Shown here in pieces: positions 1-9,030 of a stretch of 64,000 nucleotides of DNA. Position 1 is the stretch's first letter. Each line of letters starts with the position of its first letter. The stretch comes from an uncultured Saprospiraceae bacterium (GTDB lineage: Bacteria; Bacteroidota; Bacteroidia; Chitinophagales; Saprospiraceae). The stretch spans positions 87,156 through 151,155 of the forward strand of contig CALEYL010000032.1 in the NCBI GenBank assembly GCA_937926205.1, read 5' to 3'. The notes under the pieces are model-generated. The model searched no databases. It was not told the DNA's origin and was given only the letters and a program-made list of their open reading frames with translations. The position numbers and the translations under genes are program-made.

Positions 1-279
1 ATGCACCAACTTCGTATTCTCTTTTCTCGGATGCCCAATGCCAGTCCAAACCATCTGATCGTCAGCAAAGCTTATCTTCCATTCGCTGTCATCGTCATCT
101 ACATCGCTGTCAATATAGAGCACTGATTTTTCATTGTCAGCCGTCCATTTTCCGGTGTTTTGCCCAAAGGGTTCACCACCGCTGGTAAAGGAGCCATCGG
201 GTTTGAATTCAATCCATCTGTCGTTTTTGGGATTGTGTTTTTCTGTCACATCTTTTTCGTATTCGTAAACTTTGTACAT
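1..279 (-). CDS. lipocalin-like domain protein, incomplete at both ends
   Basis: This frame runs off the left edge of the window, so the C-terminus is missing. The visible residues are rich in the pattern of small Bacteroidota lipocalin-like proteins: a GTW motif right at the beginning, then WIEFKPDGSFTSGG, a GKW turn and a W-rich strand. The only ATG (277-279) lies just after the GTW motif, and an in-frame stop sits at 298-300, so the usual signal peptide or lipobox that precedes GTW in this family is absent. Either a rare ATT start (292-297) is used or the gene has lost its N-terminus next to the upstream hydrolase gene, which stops 32 bases before the ATG. Function is unknown beyond a probable ligand-binding beta-barrel. 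The domain call is moderate; intactness is doubtful. Confidence 0.5.
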   Translation of the reverse strand, partial: MYKVYEYEKDVTEKHNPKNDRWIEFKPDGSFTSGGEPFGQNTGKWTADNEKSVLYIDSDVDDDDSEWKISFADDQMVWTGIGHPRKENTKLVH

Positions 280-311
280 GGTCCAGGTCCCAATAATTTA
301 TTGATCCAGCT

Positions 312-1583
312 TCACCCCTTCACCCGGCTCACCCGCCCGCGATACCGACCCACTACCACCACATATTCGCCGGAAGGCAGTCCCTCCAGATTGAGTGTAA
401 CCACTGAAACATTATTCAGGCGTTTTGCCAAAACCTGTTGTCCGGACAGGTTGAATACCCGGATTTGGCGCGCCTTGGCATCGGCGGGGATTGTTACCCG
501 GATTTGGGCGCTGGCTGGGTTTGGGGCTATAGCCAACGCGTAGGTGTCCGGAGTCGCTTCGTTGGTGCCGGTCAGGGCCGGGCAGTAAGCTTTGCGGGGA
601 TTTAAAATGCCGCTACAAGGAAAGCCATACTGGTCTTCCGGATAAAGTGGCGAAGGGGCGTCGGTTTGTGAAAGCGGACTCAAGCCAGAGGGCATCTCGA
701 CTTGCAGCGCACTTCCGTTGCCGAGTGCCATGGCCTTCCCGGCAAGATTTCCGCGGAAGGTGTAATCACAAAGTGCATCGAGCAGTCGGTAAAAAGCGTA
801 ATAATCCAAAGCATTGAAAACCTGATAAGTGCCGGGAACGGCGTGGTCAGCGGCGTAAACGTGGCCTTGAATTGTATCCGATTTCACCAGAATGAAGTCT
901 TTCTCTTCCACGGAAATGTTTATGTTGTTGAAAAGGTCAATCGCCATCCGATGGTCGTTAACCGTGTCATCGTCGTACACCTGCATGATTAATTTCGTAT
1001 CCGATGGGAAAGACTGGAGTTCCTCCTGTGTGATTTCGTAAGCATACCAGGGCGCTAAAGAAAAGAGGAAGCGGCCGTTTGATCCCCAGTTGTTTTCAGT
1101 AAAGCATCGGTGCGATACGCCAAACATGGCGCCACCACCGAAGGAATGCCCCATAAAACCGACCTGCGTGGTGTCGATGATACCGGGGTAGGTGCGCGCC
1201 GCCAGCCGGAAGCCATTCAACAGGATGTCGTAGCGCCCGACAATGCTCGCCCCCGTCGTGGGGTAAGGGACGAATACTGCCGCATAACCCTTTTTGGCAA
1301 CAAATTCCAGCATCCCTTGCACATAGCTGGAAAACGTACCGCCGAAACCATGCGAAAAAAACAGGGTGGGAACAGCGCCGGTCACCCCGCCCGGATGGAA
1401 TATTTCTATAATTTCCCCGGGGAAATCGGGGCTGGGGAAAGTCGTTACTTCAACCGGGTAACTGCCGTCAGCTCCGTAACCAGATTGGGGTTTTGGGAAA
1501 AGAGGGTCGTTGTATTGGGCTGAGAGGGGAAATGCCAGGCTTATGAAGGCGAACAGCAGTAAAGCGTATTTGAGCATAACCAT
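312..1583 (-). CDS. secreted alpha/beta hydrolase with T9SS sorting domain
   Basis: A 423-residue secreted hydrolase. Residues 1-23 form a signal peptide ending in SAQ. The catalytic domain (about 40-300) has the nucleophile elbow GHSFGG with Ser147, an acidic cluster YDDD near 203-206 as the likely acid, and His247 (or His241) as the base, a layout like the dienelactone hydrolase/polyester hydrolase (cutinase-like) group. An oxyanion-type HGFGG motif lies near 78-82. The last 80 residues (IAPNPASAQIRV... to the end) are a T9SS type A sorting domain, so the enzyme is probably passed across the outer membrane and released or anchored on the surface. The substrate is unknown: ester, lactone or polyester. 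The first ATG is used; a second ATG two codons later would also leave an intact signal peptide. Confidence 0.85.
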   Translation of the reverse strand: MVMLKYALLLFAFISLAFPLSAQYNDPLFPKPQSGYGADGSYPVEVTTFPSPDFPGEIIEIFHPGGVTGAVPTLFFSHGFGGTFSSYVQGMLEFVAKKGYAAVFVPYPTTGASIVGRYDILLNGFRLAARTYPGIIDTTQVGFMGHSFGGGAMFGVSHRCFTENNWGSNGRFLFSLAPWYAYEITQEELQSFPSDTKLIMQVYDDDTVNDHRMAIDLFNNINISVEEKDFILVKSDTIQGHVYAADHAVPGTYQVFNALDYYAFYRLLDALCDYTFRGNLAGKAMALGNGSALQVEMPSGLSPLSQTDAPSPLYPEDQYGFPCSGILNPRKAYCPALTGTNEATPDTYALAIAPNPASAQIRVTIPADAKARQIRVFNLSGQQVLAKRLNNVSVVTLNLEGLPSGEYVVVVGRYRGRVSRVKG

Positions 1584-1642
1584 TTTTTTTGTTGGACTGA
1601 AGTTAGGGAGCGGGGTTTAAAGGAATACGTCCCGTTGGGTAA

Positions 1643-1673
1643 TTGCACTTATTTTCCGGAATGTTTACATTTG
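1643..1673 (+). promoter_or_regulatory. Bacteroidota-type promoter
   Basis: A -33 TTG (1643-1645) is followed after 20 bases by TACATTTG (1666-1673), a perfect match to the -7 consensus TAnnTTTG. It points at the DUF2459 gene beginning at 1769 and would give a leader of roughly 90 bases. Confidence 0.55.
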
Positions 1674-1768
1674 CAAAGCAACAGGAGTATTTTGCAATGT
1701 TTACATCAACAGCATAAACTCAAGCCACTGGCCGGGGTATCTATCCATAAAATTACACCCAATATTTT

Positions 1769-2461
1769 ATGAAAATCAAACGAACCCTCAAACGAACCCT
1801 GAAAATTTCAGGGATTACTTTAGGGACCTTTATTGGCCTTATTTTATTGTATTTGGGTTCTGCCTACTGTTTGTCAAGAATTACCGTAAACAAAAATGCG
1901 GCGTCCCAAAACGAGGTGACCATTTACATTTTATCCAATGGGGTGCATACCGATCTTGTGCTTCCGATTAAAACAGCGTTGATGGACTGGAGCAAATTGG
2001 TGAAGTATGAAAATACCACCGGCAAAGACTCCACTGCGCAGTTTGTGGCATTTGGCTGGGGGGATAAAGGCTTTTATCTCGAAACGCCAAGCTGGGGAGA
2101 ATTGAAATTCAGTGTCGCATTTAAAGCGGCATTTGCCCTGAGTACCTCCGCTGTCCACGCCACCTTTTACAAAGAAATGAAAGAAGGCGAATTTTGCAAA
2201 AGCATCCACATCAGCAATTCCCAGTATCAGCAACTCGTTCGCTACGTCTCTTCCAGTTTCCAAAAATCGAAAAGCGGCGACTTATTGAACATCCATACGA
2301 CAGCCAACTACGGGAAAAACGACGCTTTTTATGAAGCGGTCGGCAGCTACAGCTTATTTCATACCTGCAATACCTGGGCCAATAACGGCCTGAAGGCTTG
2401 CGGGCAAAAAGCAAGTCTATGGACGCCGTTTGATACGGGGATTTTTTATCATTATCAATGA
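1769..2461 (+). CDS. DUF2459 / TIGR02117 family membrane-anchored protein
   Basis: A 230-residue protein with a basic N-terminus and one membrane segment (about 14-36), the rest probably periplasmic. It carries the family's signature blocks: SNGVHTDLVLP near residue 56, FGWGDKGFYL followed by TPSWGELK near 95-112, and HTCNTWANNGLKACG near 200. These His, Cys and Asn residues resemble the core of papain-like or NlpC-type folds, but no biochemical role is established for the family; some members have been called urease-associated. The start has the repeated codons for KRTLKRTLK just after it, a small in-frame duplication. The lipoprotein gene follows 36 bases downstream, so the two may be cotranscribed. 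Confidence 0.8.
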   Translation: MKIKRTLKRTLKISGITLGTFIGLILLYLGSAYCLSRITVNKNAASQNEVTIYILSNGVHTDLVLPIKTALMDWSKLVKYENTTGKDSTAQFVAFGWGDKGFYLETPSWGELKFSVAFKAAFALSTSAVHATFYKEMKEGEFCKSIHISNSQYQQLVRYVSSSFQKSKSGDLLNIHTTANYGKNDAFYEAVGSYSLFHTCNTWANNGLKACGQKASLWTPFDTGIFYHYQ

Positions 2462-2497
2462 TGAGCAAAGAATAATTTTTAACCCTAACTGGAAAAG

Positions 2498-3211
2498 ATG
2501 CAATGCAATGTGCCTGCCACTTTATTGGCCCTCCTGACAATCACCTTGTTGGGGTGCCATCCTGATAGGGGAAACAAGGAGTCTGTAGCTCCCGATGCTG
2601 TGCAAGAATTAACCAAACAAGCGCCTTTTCCGGAAAATAGTATTGGAGTTGCCTACTTAGATAGTATTGAAGGTAGTCGCTACCTGTTGACTGTCTTCTT
2701 ACCTAATACTCTGTTGCCCGACAGCATCGTATTCGGGAATCGAACTGCGTCTTATTACGAGGATATTCCTTTGGATTTACCACCCCAAACGATCGTGTTG
2801 TTTGATGATGAGGGTGAATTAATTACCTTAAATAACGTGGGGGGATGTGTTTCTAAATTTTGGTGCGAAAATGACGGTGGATTGCAATACAGACTCGCTT
2901 ATTCAATTGCAGTTGAACACAAAGATTTCATTAGAACACCCAAGTTGAAAAATAAAAAAATGCTTGGCGACATAGCCTGTTTTGCTATTGCCAATTATAA
3001 ACCGCTTTTATTAGAACCCTTGCCTCCAGAAAAGACCTTAGAAAATGGAGTTGTTATATTAAAAGGAAAGATCCTGTCTGCCTCTAAAAGAGGTACCATT
3101 TTTGCTCAAATCAGTGTATTGGAAGACGATGCTGATTCGGCGTATTATTGCGTACATCTGGAAGCATTTAATACAGAGGAGTCTTTTGAATTGGCTTGTT
3201 GTGGCCCATGA
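2498..3211 (+). CDS. hypothetical lipoprotein
   Basis: I do not recognise this 237-residue protein. Its N-terminus is a lipoprotein signal with lipobox LLGC (Cys20), followed by charged residues, so it should be anchored in the membrane and probably sorted to the outer membrane. The mature part has alternating hydrophobic residues typical of beta-sheet, no repeats, and cysteines at several positions (GGCVSKFWC, GDIACF, AYYCVH, LACCGP), unusually many for an envelope protein here and possibly disulfide-forming. It lies 36 bases after the DUF2459 gene on the same strand. The DNA is visibly A+T-richer than most of the window, as is the Fic gene that follows. Confidence 0.65.
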   Translation: MQCNVPATLLALLTITLLGCHPDRGNKESVAPDAVQELTKQAPFPENSIGVAYLDSIEGSRYLLTVFLPNTLLPDSIVFGNRTASYYEDIPLDLPPQTIVLFDDEGELITLNNVGGCVSKFWCENDGGLQYRLAYSIAVEHKDFIRTPKLKNKKMLGDIACFAIANYKPLLLEPLPPEKTLENGVVILKGKILSASKRGTIFAQISVLEDDADSAYYCVHLEAFNTEESFELACCGP

Positions 3212-3342
3212 TTTAATGGCTTTGGGTTTTTATTTCATGCGATATATATTGTTTATGGTCTCTTAAGATGGAGGGCTTATGGTTTAAAAACAGAACCTTG
3301 CTTTTGGATACACCTGCGCCTGTTTTTTTTTAATTAAAATTA

Positions 3343-3399
3343 TTTGCGCTTAAAATTATTAAAAAATCTGTTTTTTGTATATTTTGCGCTTAAATTTAT
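3343..3399 (+). promoter_or_regulatory. 17-bp direct repeat pair upstream of the Fic gene
   Basis: Two copies of TTTGCGCTTAAAwTTAT lie at 3343-3359 and 3383-3399, differing at one base and spaced exactly 40 bases start to start, about four helical turns. The second ends nine bases before the Fic start codon, in a very A+T-rich stretch (3320-3400). The arrangement suits a dimeric regulator binding the same DNA face twice, possibly repressing the gene. The 197-base gap from 3212 holds nothing else I can identify. Confidence 0.45.
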
Positions 3400-3408
3400 C
3401 GCACAACA

Positions 3409-4968
3409 ATGAAAAGCACTCATTTTTCATTTAGCGCACCCGTTTTCACTGATATGCCTTTGCCCGAAGAGGGGTTTATCGTTGGCTATTCGGCCATTAT
3501 TCATCGTTTAAACCTGAAAGTACCTATCCCGTCGCCCATTGCATTGGTAAGTCAGAAAAATAAAAAGTACCAAACCGATGTATGGAATGTTTTTCCCCTA
3601 AGCTACTTACCGGAAGACAATACAACGCAGACAGAAATAGAATCCTTATACAAACACCTCGTCTTTGCACTTAAATATGAAGGGATAAATTTACTATTTT
3701 TCAGCTTTTTAATTAAACATTACACGCTCCGGCAATTAACAGAATTGGTTGATATTGAGCCAACAGGACAATATTCCCGCAAAATTTGGTTTTTGATTGA
3801 ATGGCTTAGTGGGGAGCCTTTGGCTGCGAAAAAGGATTTGACGAAAAAGAGCTATGTGCCTTTGGTGGATGAACGGCTTCAATATGCCATTTCGGGAGAA
3901 AAATCGCCCCGTCATCTGGTCCTTAACAACTTACCAGGCACAAAGGACTTCTGCCCTATGATCAGCAAAAGTGCCAAATTGGAACAATATCTTGCTGCCA
4001 ATTTTGCTGAGCAGAAAGACCATTATCTTAAAGGAATTCGGCAGGATATCTTACTTCGGGCATCGGCTTTTTTACTGCTCAAAGACTCCAAAGCATCCTT
4101 TTCTATTGAAGGGGAAAGCCCCAAAAGCATACGGGCAACCCGCTGGGGACAAGTCATAGGGCAAGCTGGCACAAAAGATTTGACCCGGGATGAATTGCTT
4201 CGATTGCAGCAGATTGTTATTGAAAACACCCGCTTCTTAAACATGGGGTTCCGAATGAAAGGTGGGTTTGTCGGCGAACATGACCGGACAACCGGTGAAC
4301 CGATACCGGATCATATTTCAGCCAAATGGCAGGATATAGAAACTTTGATTAACGGCTTACTGAAAACAAATGACCTGCTCTTAAAGAGCAATATGGATGC
4401 GGTGTTGGCTGCTACGGTCATTGCCTTTGGGTTTGTGTTTATTCACCCTTTTGAAGATGGAAATGGCCGCATTCATCGCTATTTAATTCATCACTTCCTC
4501 GCAAAAAAACAATTTTCTCAACAAGGAATTATTTTCCCGATATCTGCTTCAATATTAAGCCATATTGTTGATTATCAAAAGGCATTAGAGTCGTACTCAA
4601 AACCGCTATTGGAATTCATCGAGTGGAAAGAAACCCCGGACCATAACATAGAAGTATTCAATGATACCATTGATTATTATCGTTACTTCGATGCAACAAA
4701 ACAAGCAATTTTTCTATACGACTGTATGATAGATACCATCCGAAATATCATCCCGGATGAAGTGACCTACTTGTCTAAGTACGACGAATTTAAACGGCAT
4801 ATTGAAAATGATTTTGAAATGCCCGACCGGTTAATCGCCATATTGGTCAGGTTTTTAGAGCAAAATGGCGGACAACTTTCAATGAGAGCAAAACAAAAGG
4901 AATTTAAGGATTTAACAGAAAATGAAATTGAAAAAATTGAAGCCTGCTATCGAAAAATATTCTTGTGA
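3409..4968 (+). CDS. Fic-domain AMP-transferase with its own inhibitory helix
   Basis: A 519-residue protein. The Fic catalytic motif HPFEDGNGRIHR occupies 346-357: His346 is the catalytic base, Asp350 and the GNGR loop bind metal and ATP phosphates, and Arg357 follows. An inhibitory-helix motif of the (S/T)xxxE(G/N) type, SFSIEG at 230-235 with Glu234, lies N-terminal to the Fic core, making it a class II self-inhibited Fic protein. Family members transfer AMP from ATP to Ser, Thr or Tyr hydroxyls of target proteins. Residues 1-200 form a helical region that may choose the target; the C-terminal 120 residues are also helical and may hold a winged-helix domain. No antitoxin partner is adjacent. 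The gene is A+T-richer than its right-hand neighbours, suggesting transfer. Confidence 0.88.
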   Translation: MKSTHFSFSAPVFTDMPLPEEGFIVGYSAIIHRLNLKVPIPSPIALVSQKNKKYQTDVWNVFPLSYLPEDNTTQTEIESLYKHLVFALKYEGINLLFFSFLIKHYTLRQLTELVDIEPTGQYSRKIWFLIEWLSGEPLAAKKDLTKKSYVPLVDERLQYAISGEKSPRHLVLNNLPGTKDFCPMISKSAKLEQYLAANFAEQKDHYLKGIRQDILLRASAFLLLKDSKASFSIEGESPKSIRATRWGQVIGQAGTKDLTRDELLRLQQIVIENTRFLNMGFRMKGGFVGEHDRTTGEPIPDHISAKWQDIETLINGLLKTNDLLLKSNMDAVLAATVIAFGFVFIHPFEDGNGRIHRYLIHHFLAKKQFSQQGIIFPISASILSHIVDYQKALESYSKPLLEFIEWKETPDHNIEVFNDTIDYYRYFDATKQAIFLYDCMIDTIRNIIPDEVTYLSKYDEFKRHIENDFEMPDRLIAILVRFLEQNGGQLSMRAKQKEFKDLTENEIEKIEACYRKIFL

Positions 4969-4975
4969 ACAGACA

Positions 4976-7207
4976 CTACTTCACCATCTCAATCGCTTTG
5001 CGGATATCATTGGTATAGCCAATCAGCGTTTTAGCGACAATTTCTATGTGTTCCTGCGCTTCTTTCCATTGCCGCTCTTCAATGCCTTCTCGGATGCCCG
5101 GCAGGGTTTTTACGCCATACCCGGTATAATATCCCGGTGCATAAATCTGGTGTTTGTACCAGCTGCGGCGCGGCAAACCCTGTGCCTGCAGCAAACTCCG
5201 TTCCGTTTTGTACAGTATTGCATTCAGTTGCTGCTGCTTATTTGCAGGCAATTGGGTGGCTTTTTCATACAGTTTCTGAAAATCCTCGGCAGCAGCTTTT
5301 AAATCTACCAGTGCATTGTCTATGCTGCTGAAATTGAGGAAAGGCACGGCATCTTTTGCTTTAGGCGTCAGGCTTACTGTTTTGGGATCTCTGGCCAGAT
5401 CAAACAGCCGATCCTGAATAATTTTACGTTCGGTTTCTGTTTCTGCCCGCCTGTTGTCCAGCAAGGATTTGACATCAACCACATAATCGTTGAGTGTTTT
5501 GAAAAAAGTATTAAAGTCGAACGGAATGACATCCGCGTTTGCGAGGCGCAGCGCCACGCGGCCAGCTGTTTTTGACAATGCGATGCCGTAAGCAAACCCG
5601 GGGTCTTTGAACCGCGTGAACAAGTCATAAGAATCGTAAATGGAATGGTATTGCCCGTCGTTTCCTTCACCACCATACCCCAGATTCATACTGGCAATGC
5701 CAAGGTGCTGGAAGAAGGGCGAATAGTCGGAACCGGAGCCCAGGGCGCCCAGCTTGATGTATTTATTGCCGAGCATTTTGGCCCGACTTGCGGGGTCTGC
5801 TTCGACGATGGTGCGGGCATACCTTCTTTCCTTAATGCTAACGCCTGTTTGTGGATCTATGACCTGATCGGCAATTTCATTGAACAGCGTTTCCAGCGTA
5901 TGGGAGCCGCTTGCACCAACAAAACCGCGTCCGTTGCCATCCGAATTGATGTAGGCAACCGCTTTTTGTTTCAATTCCTCCTGGTGGTGTTCGACCCATT
6001 CCGTCGAGCCGAGCAAACCTGGTTCTTCGCCATCCCAGGCACAGTAAATCAGGGTGCGTTTGGGCTGAAATCCTTTTTTGGCCAGTTCACCAATCGCCCG
6101 CGCTTCTTCCAGTTCGGCTACCAGGCCGCTAACGGGGTCTGCTGCCCCATTTACCCAGCCGTCGTGGTGATTGCCCCGGATGACCCATTCGTCGGGGTAA
6201 GTGCTGCCCTTCATTTTGGCGATGACATTGTTGATTGGTTTGATGTCCCAGTTAAAAGCCAGTTGTAAATGAACTTTGTCTTTGCTGGGGCCGACATGAT
6301 ACGTGATCGGCAAACCGCCGCGCCATTTTGGAGGCGCTACTTCCCCGCCCAGTGACTTTAAAAACGGCAGGGCATCTTCGTAGGAAATGGGCAAAACGGG
6401 TATTGTGAGCAAGGTTACCGCATCTTTGCGGTCCAAACGTTTGGCATCGAGCGTTGCGCCAGCATCGGGCGTTAAAGGATCGCCGGGATAAACGGGCATG
6501 TCCATCACAGAACCGCGTTGCACGCCATCCCAGGGACGAAAAGCGCCAACCGGGTAGACATCGCCCTGAACATAACCGTCGTCAGCAGGATCTGAATAAA
6601 TCAGGCATCCGATAGCCCCGTGTTCAGCGGCAACTTTGGGTTTGATGCCACGCCAGGAACCGCCGTATTTGGCAATCACGATTTTGCCTTTAACGTCAAC
6701 ACCCATTCTTTCCAGTTCTTCGTAATCGGCAGGAACGCCACGGTTGACAAAAACCAGTTCGGCGGTAACATCCCCGTCGGCAGAATAGGCGTTGTACGTT
6801 GGCAACTGCTCCGATTTTTGACCGCTTGTTTTATCTTCTTTTAAAGTTGATTCTTCCAGTTTTGCTTTGTAGGGTTTTGCGCCAAGCAATTCCAAACGCC
6901 GCAACTTTGGAGTGGGAAACAGAACGTGATAGGTTTCAATTTGTGCTTCGTACCCCCAGCTTTTGAACAAAGCCAGCATATAATCGGCATTCGCTTTATC
7001 CTGTGGCGAACCGACGTGATGTGGGTGCGAAGTGAGGAATTGCATCCAGGTATCCTGATTTTGAGGATTCAGCAGTGCGTCGAATTGTTTTTCCCAACTG
7101 ATTTGTTTCGCCGCGTTTTCAGGCGTAAAACCCATGATTTTTTCCTGTGCAAATCCCCTGACAGCAAACAGCAGGAGCAAAGTGAAAAGGTACATTCCTC
7201 TTGTCAT
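4976..7207 (-). CDS. M28 family carboxypeptidase (glutamate carboxypeptidase II-like)
   Basis: A 743-residue exported zinc peptidase. The frame stays open upstream to 7402, but the ATG at 7205-7207 gives a clean signal peptide (MTRGMYLFTLLLLFAVRGFAQ), so I start there. A protease-associated (PA) domain spans about 130-310 (YEELERMGVDVKGKIV). The M28 zinc site follows: His and Asp in GNHHDGW and ADP near 345, catalytic Glu and ligand in DGEEPG near 392, Asp in NSDGNG near 423 and His in YHSIYDSY near 520. The last 150 residues match the transferrin-receptor-like dimerisation domain. This order is that of NAALADase/PSMA-type enzymes, which remove C-terminal glutamate or other residues from short peptides. 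It probably acts in the periplasm in peptide scavenging. It converges on the Fic gene with a 7-base gap. Confidence 0.9.
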   Translation of the reverse strand: MTRGMYLFTLLLLFAVRGFAQEKIMGFTPENAAKQISWEKQFDALLNPQNQDTWMQFLTSHPHHVGSPQDKANADYMLALFKSWGYEAQIETYHVLFPTPKLRRLELLGAKPYKAKLEESTLKEDKTSGQKSEQLPTYNAYSADGDVTAELVFVNRGVPADYEELERMGVDVKGKIVIAKYGGSWRGIKPKVAAEHGAIGCLIYSDPADDGYVQGDVYPVGAFRPWDGVQRGSVMDMPVYPGDPLTPDAGATLDAKRLDRKDAVTLLTIPVLPISYEDALPFLKSLGGEVAPPKWRGGLPITYHVGPSKDKVHLQLAFNWDIKPINNVIAKMKGSTYPDEWVIRGNHHDGWVNGAADPVSGLVAELEEARAIGELAKKGFQPKRTLIYCAWDGEEPGLLGSTEWVEHHQEELKQKAVAYINSDGNGRGFVGASGSHTLETLFNEIADQVIDPQTGVSIKERRYARTIVEADPASRAKMLGNKYIKLGALGSGSDYSPFFQHLGIASMNLGYGGEGNDGQYHSIYDSYDLFTRFKDPGFAYGIALSKTAGRVALRLANADVIPFDFNTFFKTLNDYVVDVKSLLDNRRAETETERKIIQDRLFDLARDPKTVSLTPKAKDAVPFLNFSSIDNALVDLKAAAEDFQKLYEKATQLPANKQQQLNAILYKTERSLLQAQGLPRRSWYKHQIYAPGYYTGYGVKTLPGIREGIEERQWKEAQEHIEIVAKTLIGYTNDIRKAIEMVK

Positions 7208-7503
7208 GATGGTGCTCGTTTTGATGATGCATAAACCTGCCCGGTTTGCAGGGCCCGGCTTTAAACCCGTGGAAAAGTACTCTGGATATGTGGAAGATAC
7301 AAGCATTGGGGCTTCTTTTGTTCTACCGGGCTTTATTTGACCCCGGCCTGAACCGGCATTATCCACACAGAGAATGCCATCAATCTCCTTCCCCGTTTTC
7401 ATTTCCCTTCAAAACCCTTATCTTGCGAAAACAAACGGCGCATTGAAACATTTTTCCGTTAAGCCGTTTATAGAAGAAACGATACGCGCAACACGAAGCA
7501 ACC
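7208..7503. other. divergent intergenic region between M28 peptidase and rpoN
   Basis: 296 bases without a gene. A near-consensus -7 box (TATCTTGCG, around 7422-7430) points to rpoN. An A+C-rich leader leads to its ATG. No clear hairpin or repeat is visible beyond short G+C runs at 7236-7258. Confidence 0.4.
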
Positions 7504-9018
7504 ATGTTAAAGCAGAGTTTAAGTCAGAAGATGCTCCAAAAGCTGTCACCCCAGCAGATTCAGCTCATGAAACTGCTGCAAATCCCCACGGCAGCGCTGG
7601 ATGAACGCATCGAAGAGGAGTTGGAAATCAATCCGGCGCTGGAAGACAGCCGGGAAGAAGGTGATTTTGACGGCCCTGAGGAAGAATTGTACCGGCAGGA
7701 TGAAGTAGCAGATGATGCGGTACCCAAAAGCGAGGATGGATTTGAATTCGACGATTACCTGAATCAATACATGGACGACGATCCGGCGTCTTATAAATTA
7801 CAGGGCGATAACTACAACGGCGACGAAGAAGAAAAAGTCATTCCAATCGCTGAGGAAAATACCTTCCACGAATACCTGGAACAACAACTTGGGCTGTTGA
7901 GCCTGAAAGACGAGCGGGAGCGCAATATTGCCCTGCAGGTGATCGGCAGCATCGACGAAGACGGGTACCTGCGCCGTGATCCCTTGTCTATTATGGACGA
8001 CCTCCTGTTTTCACAAAATGTGTTTGCTACAGAAGAAGAAGTGATAGAACTGTTGAAAAAAATTCAGCAGTTTGATCCTTCCGGCGTGGGGGCACGCGAT
8101 TTACAGGAATGCCTGTGCATCCAGTTGAAAAGCAAGCTGGAACACGAGGAACACCTGACCCGTCGCCAAAAGCGGAACCTGCGCTTAGCCCTTCAGATCG
8201 TAGAGGAATATTTCGATGAATTTACCAAAAAGCATTACCCCAAGCTTCAGAAAAACCTGGAGACTTCAGAAGAAGAACTGAAAGAAGCCCTGGATGAGAT
8301 TTTGAAACTCAATCCAAAACCCGCCAGCGGCTACGTGGGCAGCATCAACCGGAGTGTGCAGTACGTCATTCCCGATTTCATTCTTTTGAACAACAATGGC
8401 GAACTGGAGCTGTCGCTCAACTCGAAAAATGCGCCTGAATTGCGCATCAGCAGTCAATACCTCGACATGATGCGCGACTACCGCGCCAAGGCAAAAGGCG
8501 GTAAGTCCAATTCGCAGGAAAAAGAAGCGGTTCAGTTCATCAAGCAAAAAATCGACTCGGCTAAGTGGTTCATTGATGCCATTCACCAGCGGCAGCAGAC
8601 CATGCTGAATACGATGTATGCCATCATGAAATATCAGGAAGGGTATTTTCTTACAGGTGATCCTAAAAAGCTCCACCCGATGATTCTGAAAGACATTGCC
8701 GATATGACCGGCCTGGATATTTCCACGATTTCGAGGGTGGTGAACAACAAATTTGTGCAAACTGAATTTGGCGTCAAACGCCTGAAAGAGTTTTTCTCCG
8801 AAGCGCTTCAAACCACGGAAGGGGAGGAGGTGTCTACGATCGAGGTGAAAAAGATTTTGCAGGATGTCATTGGCACAGAAGACAAACAAAAACCGTTGTC
8901 TGATGAACGGTTGACCGAAATTTTACAGGAAAAAGGGTACAACATTGCACGCCGCACCGTTGCCAAATACCGCGAACAACTCAACCTGCCTGTTGCCCGT
9001 TTGCGGAAGGAACTTTAA
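7504..9018 (+). CDS. rpoN: RNA polymerase sigma-54 factor
   Basis: A 504-residue sigma-54. Region I is at the N-terminus (LSQKMLQKLSPQQIQLMKLLQIP, a Gln- and Leu-rich activator-response segment), followed by an acidic region II (about 50-110), the core-binding domain (about 115-310), a helix-turn-helix near 395-415 (DIADMTGLDISTISRVV) and the RpoN box ARRTVAKYRE near 483, which reads the -24 promoter element. Length and domain order are normal. It directs transcription from -24/-12 promoters together with AAA+ activators, none of which is in this window. It is preceded by a divergent peptidase gene and converges on the beta-barrel gene with a 12-base gap and no visible terminator. Confidence 0.96.
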   Translation: MLKQSLSQKMLQKLSPQQIQLMKLLQIPTAALDERIEEELEINPALEDSREEGDFDGPEEELYRQDEVADDAVPKSEDGFEFDDYLNQYMDDDPASYKLQGDNYNGDEEEKVIPIAEENTFHEYLEQQLGLLSLKDERERNIALQVIGSIDEDGYLRRDPLSIMDDLLFSQNVFATEEEVIELLKKIQQFDPSGVGARDLQECLCIQLKSKLEHEEHLTRRQKRNLRLALQIVEEYFDEFTKKHYPKLQKNLETSEEELKEALDEILKLNPKPASGYVGSINRSVQYVIPDFILLNNNGELELSLNSKNAPELRISSQYLDMMRDYRAKAKGGKSNSQEKEAVQFIKQKIDSAKWFIDAIHQRQQTMLNTMYAIMKYQEGYFLTGDPKKLHPMILKDIADMTGLDISTISRVVNNKFVQTEFGVKRLKEFFSEALQTTEGEEVSTIEVKKILQDVIGTEDKQKPLSDERLTEILQEKGYNIARRTVAKYREQLNLPVARLRKEL

Positions 9019-9030
9019 CAGAGACGAAGT

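Noticed and set aside
7208..7402. 65-residue N-terminal extension of the M28 peptidase
   Set aside because: It would bury the signal peptide; the frame is simply open there.
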